Part shown: one piece after another, positions 34,516 through 42,565 of the stretch
How positions within the stretch are numbered: position 1 is the stretch's first letter
Layout: the number at the start of each line of letters is the position of its first letter
Assembly (NCBI GenBank): GCA_964522095.1
Contig: CAZFSO010000012.1
Coordinates: 1 to 42,565 of the forward strand
Source: UBA6054 sp964522095
GTDB taxonomy: Bacteria; Planctomycetota; Phycisphaerae; Phycisphaerales; UBA1924
Reading direction: 5' to 3'
DNA: 42,565 nt
Notes under the pieces: generated by a model
What the model was told of the DNA's origin: nothing
What the model saw: the letters and a program-made list of their open reading frames with translations, nothing else
The model's database searches: none
Translations under genes and position numbers: made by a program

Positions 34516-35940
34516 ATGCCATCCCCAACCGAACGCCAGAACATCCAGGTCCGCGCCGAACGCACCGTGCTGGCCGCCCTGCGCCTGCCCGACTCGGTGT
34601 TTGACCCGCGCGACCCCTTCGGCGAACTCCGCGAACTGGCCGAGCAGGCCGGCGCGGCCGTCGTCGGCGAGATCGAGCAGCGACGCGACCGGCCCGAGCC
34701 GGGCACCTACATGGGCAAGGGCAAGGTCGAGGAACTCAAGAACCTCTGCGACGCGCTGGACGCCAGCACCGTCATCTTCGACCACGAACTGAGCCCCAAG
34801 CAGATCGCCACGATCGAGAAGATCGTCGGACGCAAGATCCTCGACCGCTCCGAACTGATCCTGGACATCTTCGCCGGGCGCGCCACCACGCACGAGGCCC
34901 AGATCCAGGTGGAACTGGCCCAGCTCGAGTACACCTACCCGCGACTCCGCGCCATGTGGAGCCACCTCGAACGCATCAGCGCCGGCGCCGCCAGCGGCGG
35001 CGTGGGCACCCGCGGCCCCGGCGAGCAGCAACTCGAGATCGACCGCCGCCTCGTCCAGCGACGCAAGATCATGCTCCAGCGCGAACTCGCCGACATCCAG
35101 GAACGCAAGCGCCGCGCCGTCCGCCAGCGCAACGTCGACAACGACACCGTCGGCCTCGTCGGCTACACCAACGCCGGCAAGAGCACCCTGTTCAACACCT
35201 TCACCGAGGGCGGCGCCTACGCCGACGACCGCGTCTTCGCCACCCTCTCCACCCGCACCCGGCGCTGGGACCTCGGCGGCGGCGTCGGCTGCATGCTCTC
35301 CGACACCGTCGGATTCGTCCGCGAACTGCCCCACCACCTCGTCGCCTCGTTCCGCGCCACCCTCGAGGAGGCCACCCACGCCGACCTGCTCATCGTCGTG
35401 CTCGACGTCTCCGACCCCAGCGTCGAGATGCACCACGACACCGTCATGCGCACCCTCGACGAACTCTTCGAGGACGTCGAGCAGCGCGAGGCCCGCGACA
35501 AGGACGCCCCCCCCTACGAGCGCCCCGAGATCGTCACCGTCCTCAACAAGGCCGACCGCCTGCAGGACAACCGCGACCTGCTCTACTGGCAGGCCCGCAT
35601 CCCGGGCTCGATCCCGCTCTGCGCCCTGCCCCCCACCCCGGCCAACCCCGAGCCCATCGGGCACGCCGAACTGGCCGAGAAAGTCCGGGCCTTCGTTGTC
35701 GGGCCGATCCGCGAACTGGACCTGTCCGTCCCCATGGCCGACGCCCGCGTCGTCGACGCCATCGAGCGCCGCTGCGAGGTGCTCGACCGCAAGTACGAGG
35801 GCGACCGGGCCATCCTGCGCACCCGCCTGGGCGCCCGCCAACTCAACCGCCTGCGCTCGATCAGCCCCGCCCTGATCGCCTACACGCCCGAAGGCGAACG
35901 CCTCGAACCCGAGACCGCCCGCTCCGGCTGGCGCCGATGA
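34516..35940 (+). CDS. hflX: GTPase HflX
   Basis: Ribosome-associated GTPase of 474 residues that splits or rescues stalled 70S ribosomes under stress. The N-terminal HflX domain (about 15-205) has GTYMGKGKVEEL, VIFDHELSPKQ and GAASGGVGTRGPGEQQLEID. The G domain has G1 GYTNAGKST (216-224), FATLSTRTR where many homologues have FATLDPTTR, G3 DTVGFVRELPHHL and G4 NKAD. ATG at 34516 (MPSPTERQ) gives the family length; earlier in-frame starts lie in the upstream gene. A short C-terminal domain (about 400-474) follows. 68 nt separate it from the thioredoxin-like gene. Confidence 0.96.
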   Translation: MPSPTERQNIQVRAERTVLAALRLPDSVFDPRDPFGELRELAEQAGAAVVGEIEQRRDRPEPGTYMGKGKVEELKNLCDALDASTVIFDHELSPKQIATIEKIVGRKILDRSELILDIFAGRATTHEAQIQVELAQLEYTYPRLRAMWSHLERISAGAASGGVGTRGPGEQQLEIDRRLVQRRKIMLQRELADIQERKRRAVRQRNVDNDTVGLVGYTNAGKSTLFNTFTEGGAYADDRVFATLSTRTRRWDLGGGVGCMLSDTVGFVRELPHHLVASFRATLEEATHADLLIVVLDVSDPSVEMHHDTVMRTLDELFEDVEQREARDKDAPPYERPEIVTVLNKADRLQDNRDLLYWQARIPGSIPLCALPPTPANPEPIGHAELAEKVRAFVVGPIRELDLSVPMADARVVDAIERRCEVLDRKYEGDRAILRTRLGARQLNRLRSISPALIAYTPEGERLEPETARSGWRR

Positions 35941-36039
35941 CCCTCCCTCCGCGCACCCGGGCGTGCTTGGGGGGAACCACCGGCCGGGCCGGGCGTACAG
36001 CACCATGACGCCGCACGCCGCGGACTCTGGGGAGAATCC

Positions 36040-36891
36040 ATGAGACGCCCGATCCTGGCTCTTTCGCTGCTCGCCGCGTGCGCCGGCGCCGCTCTTCCGG
36101 GCGCCGCCGCCCTGGCTTCGAGCGCCCGCGCGGCCGACGACGACCTCAACCGCGACAAGGCCGCCGTGCTCCGCGCCCTCTCCCGCCCGGTCAGCATCGA
36201 CGTCCGCGATCAGCCGGTGTCCGACGTGTTCGACTTCATCGCCCGCGTGACCGGGGCCGACCTCGAACCGGTCTACCTCGATCAGACCACCCTGGAAGGC
36301 ATCGACCCGGACACTCCCGTCACCATCAAGGCCACCGACCAGCCGGCCCTGACCCTCCTGGAGCGCGTCCTCGCCCGCGTCGAGCGCGCCGAGCGCCCCG
36401 CCAGCGGCTACACCTGGCAGTTCACCGAGTCCGGCTCGATCGAGTTCGGCCCCAAGTCCGTCCTCAACCGGACCCAGACCGTCGAACTCTACGACGTGGC
36501 CGACCTGCTCTTCCTCGTCCCCCGCTTCGACGACGCGCCCGAGTTCGACCTGTCCAGCGCCATGCAGTCCCAGGGAGGCGGCGGCGGCAGCCCGTTCTCC
36601 GGCGGCACCCAGCAGACCGACGACCCCGACCCCGCCGAGCGGCTCGACGCCATCACCCGCCTCATCGAGCAGACCGTCGAGCCCGACCAGTGGGCCGGCC
36701 TCGGCGGCGACGGCGCGGCCATCACCGCCATCGGCACGAGCCTCGTCGTCACCGCGCCCGACTACGTCCACCGCCAGATCAACGGCTACGACTTCTGGCC
36801 CGCCCGCCTGCACCAGGTCCGCCGCGTCGACGGACGCACCCAGGTCCGCGTGCGCCCCGACCCCAAGGCGCGGCAAGCCGACAAGCCCTGA
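36040..36891 (+). CDS. Exported protein with secretin-N (STN/N0)-like domain
   Basis: Secreted protein of 283 residues with an N-terminal signal peptide (about 1-32). Residues 50-115 (SIDVRDQPVSDVFDFIARVT followed by PVTIKATDQPALTLLERVL) match the STN/N0 pattern, the short beta-alpha-beta domain of TonB-dependent receptors and secretins. The second half contains a Gly-rich loop (GGGGGSPFSGG) and EPDQWAGLGGDGAAI / GTSLVVTAPDYVHRQI, similar to many planctomycete secreted proteins of unknown role. A barrel is absent, so it is a soluble, not an outer-membrane, secretin. ATG at 36040 has GGGGAG 7 nt upstream. Confidence 0.72.
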   Translation: MRRPILALSLLAACAGAALPGAAALASSARAADDDLNRDKAAVLRALSRPVSIDVRDQPVSDVFDFIARVTGADLEPVYLDQTTLEGIDPDTPVTIKATDQPALTLLERVLARVERAERPASGYTWQFTESGSIEFGPKSVLNRTQTVELYDVADLLFLVPRFDDAPEFDLSSAMQSQGGGGGSPFSGGTQQTDDPDPAERLDAITRLIEQTVEPDQWAGLGGDGAAITAIGTSLVVTAPDYVHRQINGYDFWPARLHQVRRVDGRTQVRVRPDPKARQADKP

Positions 36892-36943
36892 CTCCCCCTC
36901 CCCCCTTCCCCCCTCCCCAGGCCCCGCGGCCGCCGTTTCTATC

Positions 36944-38479
36944 ATGCCGCATGCCCATGCGTCCGACGCCACATCGCCGCAGCCCGGTTCACCTGATCCC
37001 CCACCGGGGGCCTCAAGCGTGAGCGGCGCATTCCTCGGCCCGAACCCGGTGTTCTCCGCGTTCCAGGAGGGCAAGCGGCGCGCCGCCGACCTGCTCAACG
37101 CGGGCGAGCGCGAGACCGCGGTGGCCATGCTCCGCGACCTGCTCAAGCAGCAGCCGCGGGACGCGGACCTGCTCCGCATGCTCGCGGTGGCGCTGCAGGG
37201 GCACGAGGACCTGGCCGTCAAGAGCCGCGAGCCCGAGCCCTTGCGCCTCATCCGCTTCGCGGCGCAACTGGCGCCCCACGACCCCGAGGTCCTGGTCGAG
37301 CACGTCAACGTCTGCCGGTCGCTGGGCATGACGCGCGAGGCCCACCGCCTGATCGACCAGGCGCTCAAGGCCCACCCGACGCACGCCCGCGCCGTCGTCG
37401 TCAAGGCGCGGATGCTCCAAGGCTCCAACCGCGTCGACGAGGCGGTCGGGCTGCTCCAAGGCGCCCGGGCGGCCAACCCCGACCCGCTGCTGGCGATCGC
37501 CTACGCCGACCTGTGCCTGCACCGGCGGGAGGCGGCCGAGGGCATCGACGCCGCCCGCCCGATCTTCGACGACGTGACGGCCCCGGTCGCGCGGCGGATC
37601 GAGGCCGCGTTCCTGCTCGGCCACCTGCACGACGCGCTCGGCGAGTACGACACGGCCTTTGGCTACTTCAGGACCGGCAACACGATGCAGGGCCCGTCGC
37701 AGGCGATGGACTTCACCGCCCACATCGAGACCTGGACGCGCGCCTTCGTCGCCTCGATCCCACTGGCCGACGAGCCCGCCGATCAGGCGGTGATGGTCGT
37801 CGGCATGCCCCGCTCGGGCACGACGCTGACCGAGATGATCCTGGCCGCGCACCCCAGGGTCTCCGGCGTGGGCGAGAGCACCACCTTCGGGCGCCTGGTC
37901 CACCGCAACCCGGCCGAGAAACTCCGGGACCCGGCGGTCATCAACGCCTACCGCGACGAGTACGTCGGGATGCTGCGCCGCTGCGCCCCGGACCCGGGCG
38001 CCGACCGCATCGTCGACAAGATGCCCGAGAACTACATCTTCCTGGGTCTGGCGGTGCGCATGCTGCCGGGCGTGCGGGTCGTCCACTGCCGGCGCGACGC
38101 ACGGGACACCTGCCTGTCCATCTACTTCCAGCAGTTCAGCCCGGGCATCCGGTACGCCCGGGACCTGGAGGCCATCGCCCGGCAGTACCGCGCGTACGAC
38201 GGGCTGATGCGCCACTGGTCCGAGGCGCTCGACACGCCGATCTTCGAGTCGGTCTACGAGGACCTGACCGCCGACCCCGAGCCGCGGGTCCGCGCGTTGC
38301 TCGACCACCTGGGCGTGCCGTTCCACCCCGCCTGCCTGGAGCACCACAAGAGCCGCAAGGACGTGCAGACCGCCAGCGTCGCCCAGGTCCGCCGCCCGAT
38401 CTACAAGACCAGCCGCCAGCGGTGGAAGAACTACGAGCGCCACCTCGGCCCGATGCTCGAACTGCTCGAAGGCCTCTGA
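36944..38479 (+). CDS. TPR-domain sulfotransferase
   Basis: Protein of 511 residues. The N-terminal half (about 40-245) is a set of TPR-like helical repeats. The C-terminal half is a PAPS-dependent sulfotransferase with the 5'-phosphosulfate loop GMPRSGTTLTEMIL (287-300), the catalytic-base region DKMPENY and the 3'-phosphate-binding region VVHCRRDARDTCLSIYFQ. It is soluble, with no signal peptide. It most resembles TPR-sulfotransferases of planctomycetes and proteobacteria (often on glycans or peptides). Target unknown. ATG at 36944 is assumed; a GTG at 37019 is a shorter alternative. Confidence 0.9.
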   Translation: MPHAHASDATSPQPGSPDPPPGASSVSGAFLGPNPVFSAFQEGKRRAADLLNAGERETAVAMLRDLLKQQPRDADLLRMLAVALQGHEDLAVKSREPEPLRLIRFAAQLAPHDPEVLVEHVNVCRSLGMTREAHRLIDQALKAHPTHARAVVVKARMLQGSNRVDEAVGLLQGARAANPDPLLAIAYADLCLHRREAAEGIDAARPIFDDVTAPVARRIEAAFLLGHLHDALGEYDTAFGYFRTGNTMQGPSQAMDFTAHIETWTRAFVASIPLADEPADQAVMVVGMPRSGTTLTEMILAAHPRVSGVGESTTFGRLVHRNPAEKLRDPAVINAYRDEYVGMLRRCAPDPGADRIVDKMPENYIFLGLAVRMLPGVRVVHCRRDARDTCLSIYFQQFSPGIRYARDLEAIARQYRAYDGLMRHWSEALDTPIFESVYEDLTADPEPRVRALLDHLGVPFHPACLEHHKSRKDVQTASVAQVRRPIYKTSRQRWKNYERHLGPMLELLEGL

Positions 38480-38525
38480 TATGCTCCCCAAGGCCGGGGG
38501 AATCGGCCGGCCCGAGGAACGCCCC

Positions 38526-39038
38526 ATGCGCCGCACACGCCGCACGCCCGCCATCGCCCGCCTTGCCGCCGCCCTCGCGTCGGTCGCCATGGCCGGCTGC
38601 ACCAACGGCCCGGATTCCGAGCCGCTCCCCTTGCCCAGCGCCGAGCCGATCGCCCAGGCCGTCCGTCAGGCCCAGCACGACTGGCCGTGGATCGCGGGCA
38701 CCGAGTGGGAACTGGCCGCGGTCGAGGGCGAGGACCCCCTGCCCGGCGTGCGCGTCTGGATCTCGTTCCGCCCCAACGAGACCTGGCTGACCGGCTCGGC
38801 CGGCTGCAATCGGATGACCGGCCAGTACGTCCGGCGTGGCGAGGACGGCCTGCGCATCGGGCCGGTCACGACCACCCGCATGTTCTGCAACGAGCCGGCG
38901 GGCGTGATGCAGCAGGAATCGCGGGTCGTCCACCTGCTCGGGGAGACCCAGGCCTACCGCGCCTCGCGCGAGTGGCTGCACCTCGTCGCCGAGGACCGCA
39001 TCGTCCTGACCTTCCGCGCCGTCACGCCCGCCCCCTGA
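38526..39038 (+). CDS. META-domain (HslJ-like) lipoprotein
   Basis: Lipoprotein of 170 residues. Lipobox AMAGC, with Cys25 the expected lipidated residue. The mature part is a META domain: GTEWELAAVEG, FRPNETWLTGSAGCNRMTGQ with the invariant GCN, GPVTTTRMFC and the LTFR end. META/HslJ proteins of E. coli are stress- or novobiocin-related, of unclear biochemistry. ATG at 38526 has GAGGAA 7 nt upstream, and is preferred over 38481. The gene follows the sulfotransferase gene by 46 nt. Confidence 0.86.
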   Translation: MRRTRRTPAIARLAAALASVAMAGCTNGPDSEPLPLPSAEPIAQAVRQAQHDWPWIAGTEWELAAVEGEDPLPGVRVWISFRPNETWLTGSAGCNRMTGQYVRRGEDGLRIGPVTTTRMFCNEPAGVMQQESRVVHLLGETQAYRASREWLHLVAEDRIVLTFRAVTPAP

Positions 39039-39057
39039 TCCGGACCGCGCCGGCCAT

Positions 39058-39179
39058 CGCACCGCCCGNNNNNNNNNNNNNNNNNNNNNNNNNNNNNNNN
39101 NNNNNNNNNNNNNNNNNNNNNNNNNNNNNNNNNNNNNNNNNNNNNNNNNNNNNNNNNNNNNNNNNNNNCGCACCGCCCG
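39058..39179. other. Assembly gap (100 N) with an 11-bp duplicate on each side
   Basis: Bases 39069-39168 are N. The 11 bases before the run (39058-39068) are identical to those after it (39169-39179). It falls between the META-lipoprotein and S41 genes, so no gene is broken. The real distance is uncertain. Confidence 0.75.
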
Positions 39180-39219
39180 GGCCCGTACGATCCCACGGGC
39201 TTCGCCCGGGAGGTACGCC

Positions 39220-41022
39220 ATGAGCTGGACGACGCGCAGCCTGATCGGCATCCTCGGAGCGGCCGTGGTGGGCTCGACCCTCGCGGTGGCCACCAACGCC
39301 GCACGAGATCCCTACGCCTTCTTCGACCCCATCATCGAGGTCCGCCTGCTCGTCAAGGAGGGATTCGTCGAGGAGGTCGACGACCGCGACATGCTCGAGG
39401 GCGCCATCCACGGCATGCTCGAATCGCTCAACGACCCCTACACCGAGTTCGTCCCCGCCCAGGACACCGCCGAGTTCAGCAAGAACCTCACCGGCGCGTA
39501 CGTCGGCATCGGGGCCGAGGTCGGCCTGCGCGAGGGCTGGTTCACCATCCTCTCGCCGCTCGACGACTCGCCGGCCTGGAAGGCGGGCGTCATGGCCAAC
39601 GACCGCGTCGTCGCCATCGACGGGCGCTCCACCGAGGGCCTCAGCGTCGACGAGTGCATCGGCATGCTGATGGGCGAGCCCGGCACCGACGTGACCATCT
39701 CCGTCGTCCGGGGCGACGGCGAGACCCTCGACATCACGATCACGCGGCGCCCCATCCGCGTCCGGCCCGTCCGCGGCTTCGCCCGCGCCGACGCCGGTGA
39801 GGGCGCTTGGCGCTTCCTGCTCGACCCGGACCACGCCGTCGCCTACGTCCGGCTCAGCCAGTTCACCCCGGACTGCGCACGGCAGGTCCGCGACGCCATC
39901 GACCAGGCCTCCGACGAGGCCGGACGCACGCTCGGCGGCCTGATCCTCGACCTGCGCTTCAACCCCGGCGGCGTGATGGAAGAGGCCGTCGCCATCGCCG
40001 ACATGTTCCTCGCCGAGGGCGAGATCGTCTCCACCCACGCCCGCGCCGGGACCGTGCACACCGAGCACGCCCGGCGGGAGGGCACGCTGCCCGAGTTCCC
40101 GGTCGTCGTCCTGGTCAACGAGCACAGCGCCAGCGCGTCCGAGATCGTCGCCGGCGCCCTGGGCGACCACGGACGCGCGGTCGTTCTGGGCACCCGCACC
40201 TTCGGCAAGGGCCTGGTCCAGACCGTGCGCCCGCTCAGTTCCGGGGCGGGCATCCTCAAGATGACCCAGCAGCGCTACGCCCTGCCGTCGGGGCGCGTCA
40301 TCCAGCGCACCGACGACGCGAGCGTCTGGGGCGTCGACCCGACGCCGGGCTTCTACCTGCCGCTGACCGACGAGCAGACGGCCGAGATGCTCACCGCCCG
40401 GCGCGAGCAGGAGATCATCGCCCACCGCGACACGCCCGACCGGGCCGACGCCGACGCGGTGGTCGAGCAACTCAAGGACCCGCAACTCGCCGCCGCCCTG
40501 CGCGTCCTGCGCCACCACGCCCGGGCCGGGCGCATCGAGCCGGTCGGCATCCCGGCCAACGACCCGGGCCACGTGGCGGCGGGCGAACTCGAGGCCGTGC
40601 GCCGCGTGCGGGACCGCCTGCTGCGCGAACTCGTGCGGGTCGACCGACGCCTGGACGCCGCCGAATCGGCCACGCCCCCGGACCAACGCGCCGAACGCCG
40701 CGACCTCTGGCCCGACGACGCCCCCGTCGCCGGCGGCACGCTGACCGTGACCGACGCCGACGGCAACACCGTCGCCGTGCTGACGATCACCAACCCGGAA
40801 CTCGAACGCTGGCTCGTCGACGCGGGCGTCACGCCGGCCGAACCGAGCGAACCGGCCGANNNNNNNNNNNNNNNNNNNNNNNNNNNNNNNNNNNNNNNNN
40901 NNNNNNNNNNNNNNNNNNNNNNNNNNNNNNNNNNNNNNNNNNNNNNNNNNNNNNNNNNNCCGGCCGAACCGAGCGAACCGGCCGATCAGGACGAAGACAA
41001 GAAGCCCGAGCGGGGCGGCTGA
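39220..41022 (+). CDS. S41 family C-terminal processing serine protease (CtpA-like), with an assembly gap near the 3' end
   Basis: Exported or membrane-anchored protease with an N-terminal hydrophobic anchor (about 7-24). A PDZ domain (about 95-170; DSPAWKAGVMANDRVVAIDG) is followed by the S41 catalytic domain with Ser305 in HSASASEIVAGAL and Lys330 in FGKGLVQ, spaced 25 residues as in CtpA proteases. A helical C-terminal extension (about 385-545) is not typical. A 100-N run falls in the coding region, flanked by a 26-bp duplicate encoding PAEPSEPA. Removing the run and one duplicate (126 bp) keeps the frame, giving 558 residues. Alternatively the repeat is a true tandem. ATG at 39220 has GGGAGG. 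Confidence 0.94.
   Translation: MSWTTRSLIGILGAAVVGSTLAVATNAARDPYAFFDPIIEVRLLVKEGFVEEVDDRDMLEGAIHGMLESLNDPYTEFVPAQDTAEFSKNLTGAYVGIGAEVGLREGWFTILSPLDDSPAWKAGVMANDRVVAIDGRSTEGLSVDECIGMLMGEPGTDVTISVVRGDGETLDITITRRPIRVRPVRGFARADAGEGAWRFLLDPDHAVAYVRLSQFTPDCARQVRDAIDQASDEAGRTLGGLILDLRFNPGGVMEEAVAIADMFLAEGEIVSTHARAGTVHTEHARREGTLPEFPVVVLVNEHSASASEIVAGALGDHGRAVVLGTRTFGKGLVQTVRPLSSGAGILKMTQQRYALPSGRVIQRTDDASVWGVDPTPGFYLPLTDEQTAEMLTARREQEIIAHRDTPDRADADAVVEQLKDPQLAAALRVLRHHARAGRIEPVGIPANDPGHVAAGELEAVRRVRDRLLRELVRVDRRLDAAESATPPDQRAERRDLWPDDAPVAGGTLTVTDADGNTVAVLTITNPELERWLVDAGVTPAEPSEPAXXXXXXXXXXXXXXXXXXXXXXXXXXXXXXXXXXPAEPSEPADQDEDKKPERGG
40834..40985. other. Assembly gap (100 N) with a 26-bp duplicate on each side
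   Basis: Bases 40860-40959 are N. The 26 bases before (40834-40859) are identical to the 26 after (40960-40985). The gap lies in the low-complexity PAEPSEPA tail of the S41 protease. The sequence may be a genuine short tandem repeat that broke the assembly. Confidence 0.85.
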
Positions 41023-41043
41023 CCGAGAACCCCGGAGGACGGC

Positions 41044-42369
41044 ATGCCAGCGCTCAAGCACCCCGTCAACGCCCGCTGGCCACCGATTGTCTTTGTCGTC
41101 CTCTGCGCCGCCCCGCTGCTCGTCGCGACGATCGGCCCCGCGCCCTCCGGGCGAGGCTTCTGGGTCGAGTTCGGCGTCGCGCTGGGATTCCTGGCCTTGG
41201 GCATGCTGGGCGCGCAGTTCGTGCTGACCGCCCGGTTCCCCAACTTCTCCAGGTCCGTCGGCCAGGACACCCTGCTGCGCTTCCACCGGGCCAGCGGCAT
41301 CTTCGCCGCCGCCCTCGTCTTCGCCCACCCGATCGTCCTCATCGCCGCCGACCGACGCTTCGCGGCCTTCTTCGACCCCAGGGTCAACGCGCCCCGGGCC
41401 CTCGCCCTGACCGGCGTGCTCGCGGCGACGGTCGCCCTGATCGGGCTGTCGGTGTGCCGGGCGCGGTGGGCGATCCGCTACGAGTGGTGGCGCCTGACCC
41501 ACGCCGCCCTCGCGGCGTTCGTCATGCTCGTCGCCATCGCCCACGTGGTCATGGTCGACCACTACAGCAACCCCCCGGCCCGAAAGCTCGCGCTGGTCGC
41601 CCTGGCGGCCGCCCCGCTCGCCCTGCTCACGCACCTGCGCCTCGTCCGCCCGTGGCTGCTGCGCCGCCGCCCCTGGCGCGTCGTCTCGGTCGAACCGGAG
41701 ACCGAGCGCGTCTGGACAGTCACCCTCGAACCGGACGACCACCCCGGCCTGCTGTTCCGGCCGGGACAGTTCGTCTGGCTGACCTTCCACGACACGCCCT
41801 TCAGCCTCCGACAACACCCCTTCACCATCGCCTCCAGCGCCGACGAGCCCGGCCGACTCCGGTTCACCATCAAGCAACTCGGAGACTTCACCAGCACGGT
41901 CAAGAGCATCCCGGCGGGCACCACCGCCTTCGTCGAAGGGCCCGCGGGCAGCTTCGTCCCGCCCGACGCGGCGCCGGGCGTCGTCTTCATCGCCGGCGGC
42001 ATCGGCATCACCCCCGCCATGAGCATCGTCCGCACCGCCGTGCAGCGCTCGGACCAGCGCCCCCTGACGCTGTTCTTCGCCACCGGCACGCTGGCCAAGG
42101 CGCCCTTCCGCGACGAACTGGCCCGCGCGGCCCGGGCCGTCCCCCTCAGGATCATCCACGTGCCCGAGAACCCGCCCGACGGTTGGACCGGCCCCAGCGG
42201 GCACGTCGACGCGGACCTGCTCCGCCGGGAACTCACCCAGGAAATCCTGCGCACCCACCACTTCATGGTCTGCGGCCCGGCCCCGATGATGGACGCTGTC
42301 GAGGCCGCCCTGCTCGAACTCGGCGTCCCGCGGACCCACGTCCGCTCGGAACGCTTCGACATGATCTGA
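41044..42369 (+). CDS. Ferric-reductase-like transmembrane flavoprotein (FAD/NAD-binding)
   Basis: Membrane oxidoreductase of 441 residues. About six N-terminal helices form a ferric-reductase-like heme domain with candidate heme His in LLRFHRASGIFAAALVFAHP and in LTHAALAAFVMLVAIAHVV, two His pairs. A FAD-binding barrel (about 218-320; RQHPFTIAS matches the RxxPFTIaS motif) and an NAD(P) domain with GGIGITPAMSI and the C-terminal CGPAPMMDAVE complete the family layout (ferric reductase / NADPH oxidase / dihydroorotate-dehydrogenase-electron-transfer type). Electrons from NAD(P)H are passed through FAD to heme. Acceptor unknown. ATG at 41044 follows the S41 protease by 21 nt. Confidence 0.93.
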   Translation: MPALKHPVNARWPPIVFVVLCAAPLLVATIGPAPSGRGFWVEFGVALGFLALGMLGAQFVLTARFPNFSRSVGQDTLLRFHRASGIFAAALVFAHPIVLIAADRRFAAFFDPRVNAPRALALTGVLAATVALIGLSVCRARWAIRYEWWRLTHAALAAFVMLVAIAHVVMVDHYSNPPARKLALVALAAAPLALLTHLRLVRPWLLRRRPWRVVSVEPETERVWTVTLEPDDHPGLLFRPGQFVWLTFHDTPFSLRQHPFTIASSADEPGRLRFTIKQLGDFTSTVKSIPAGTTAFVEGPAGSFVPPDAAPGVVFIAGGIGITPAMSIVRTAVQRSDQRPLTLFFATGTLAKAPFRDELARAARAVPLRIIHVPENPPDGWTGPSGHVDADLLRRELTQEILRTHHFMVCGPAPMMDAVEAALLELGVPRTHVRSERFDMI

Positions 42370-42384
42370 CGCGAGGAGCCGCCG

Positions 42385-42552
42385 ATGCCGAGACCGCGCA
42401 CCCACACGATCATCGACCGCCTGGCACTGCTGTGCGGGCTGGCGCTGCTCGTCCTGGCCGCCTGCTTCGCGCTCTACCGAGCCGCGGCCGCCCCGCCCCA
42501 GGACGCCGGTCATCCGAAAAAGCCACCTACTGGACTCGAACCAGCGACCTGA
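42385..42552 (+). CDS. Tiny putative membrane protein whose 3' end overlaps tRNA-Thr on the opposite strand
   Basis: ORF of 55 codons after the ferric reductase gene (15 nt gap) with GAGGAG 6 nt before the ATG. It has one hydrophobic helix (about residues 10-30; LALLCGLALLVLAACFALY) and would be a small membrane peptide. The last codons (PPTGLEPAT) are simply the antisense of the tRNA T-arm and are not protein-like by design, and the gene runs about 32 nt into the tRNA. Start signals are good, but the gene may be spurious or end differently. Confidence 0.45.
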   Translation: MPRPRTHTIIDRLALLCGLALLVLAACFALYRAAAAPPQDAGHPKKPPTGLEPAT

Positions 42553-42565
42553 GCTTTACGAAAGC
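42521..42565 (-). tRNA. tRNA-Thr (anticodon CGU), 3' part; 5' end lies outside the window
   Basis: Read on the minus strand from the window edge: the last 3 nt of the anticodon 5' stem (GCT), 7-nt loop TTCGTAA with anticodon CGT (codon ACG, Thr), 3' stem AGCTC, 5-nt variable loop AGGTC, T arm GCTGG-TTCGAGT-CCAGT, and acceptor strand AGGTGGC (42528-42522), with U73 at 42521. CCA is not encoded. A run of T follows. The D arm and 5' acceptor (expected GCCACCT) are outside the window. Isotype follows from the anticodon and is otherwise untested. Confidence 0.85.

Overview
The window is about 42.5 kb of very GC-rich bacterial DNA. Gene content points to a planctomycete of the class Phycisphaerae. 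The clearest signs are a secreted subtilase ending in a CPADF...GCP tail with two FDLLA repeats (the GC-type dockerin-like tail of Phycisphaerales), a zinc-ribbon membrane protein with the CPMCGYP signature, stand-alone secretin-N-like secreted proteins and heptose/xylose sugar-nucleotide enzymes. This assignment is an inference from protein signatures, not from a marker-gene tree. Three runs of 100 N (2252-2351, 39069-39168, 40860-40959) have identical sequence on both sides, so they look like scaffold joins between overlapping contigs rather than real gaps of known size.

Left part (1-9.4 kb): the 3' end of metH runs convergently into a FAH-hydrolase/FecCD-permease pair. Next come a small zinc-ribbon membrane protein, a HigBA/NadS-type toxin-antitoxin operon with palindromes in its promoter region, a free-standing rpsD with a clear intrinsic terminator, a PpiD/SurA-like membrane-anchored chaperone, and purF on the other strand.

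Middle part (9.4-29.6 kb): one long run of minus-strand genes, read right to left. It contains eno, a small HEPN-containing gene pair, a Nudix ADP-ribose pyrophosphatase, a site-2 protease, a rhomboid protease, tgt-yajC-secDF (the classic queuosine/Sec cluster), a LysM protein, hldD and a UDP-glucuronate decarboxylase gene (sugar-nucleotide pair with a GTGA overlap), a degenerate QueC-like protein, proS, and a 1451-residue secreted multidomain subtilase. An intrinsic terminator follows the subtilase.

Right part (29.6-42.5 kb): short units on alternating strands. These are phoU; panC-gcvT; a conserved unknown; a stand-alone LON-domain protein; and a plus-strand run of a WCGDC thioredoxin-like protein, hflX, a secretin-N-like secreted protein, a TPR-sulfotransferase, a META-domain lipoprotein, an S41 C-terminal processing protease, a ferric-reductase-like flavoprotein and a tiny membrane ORF. 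The window ends inside a minus-strand tRNA-Thr(CGU).

Most of the window is housekeeping. The parts most worth a second look are the HEPN/partner pair inside the eno transcription unit, the two adjacent intramembrane proteases that share a C-terminal tail, the QueC-like protein without its PP-loop, and the palindromic intergenic repeat. I did not find a clear new multi-gene system such as a CRISPR array, phage or defence island.
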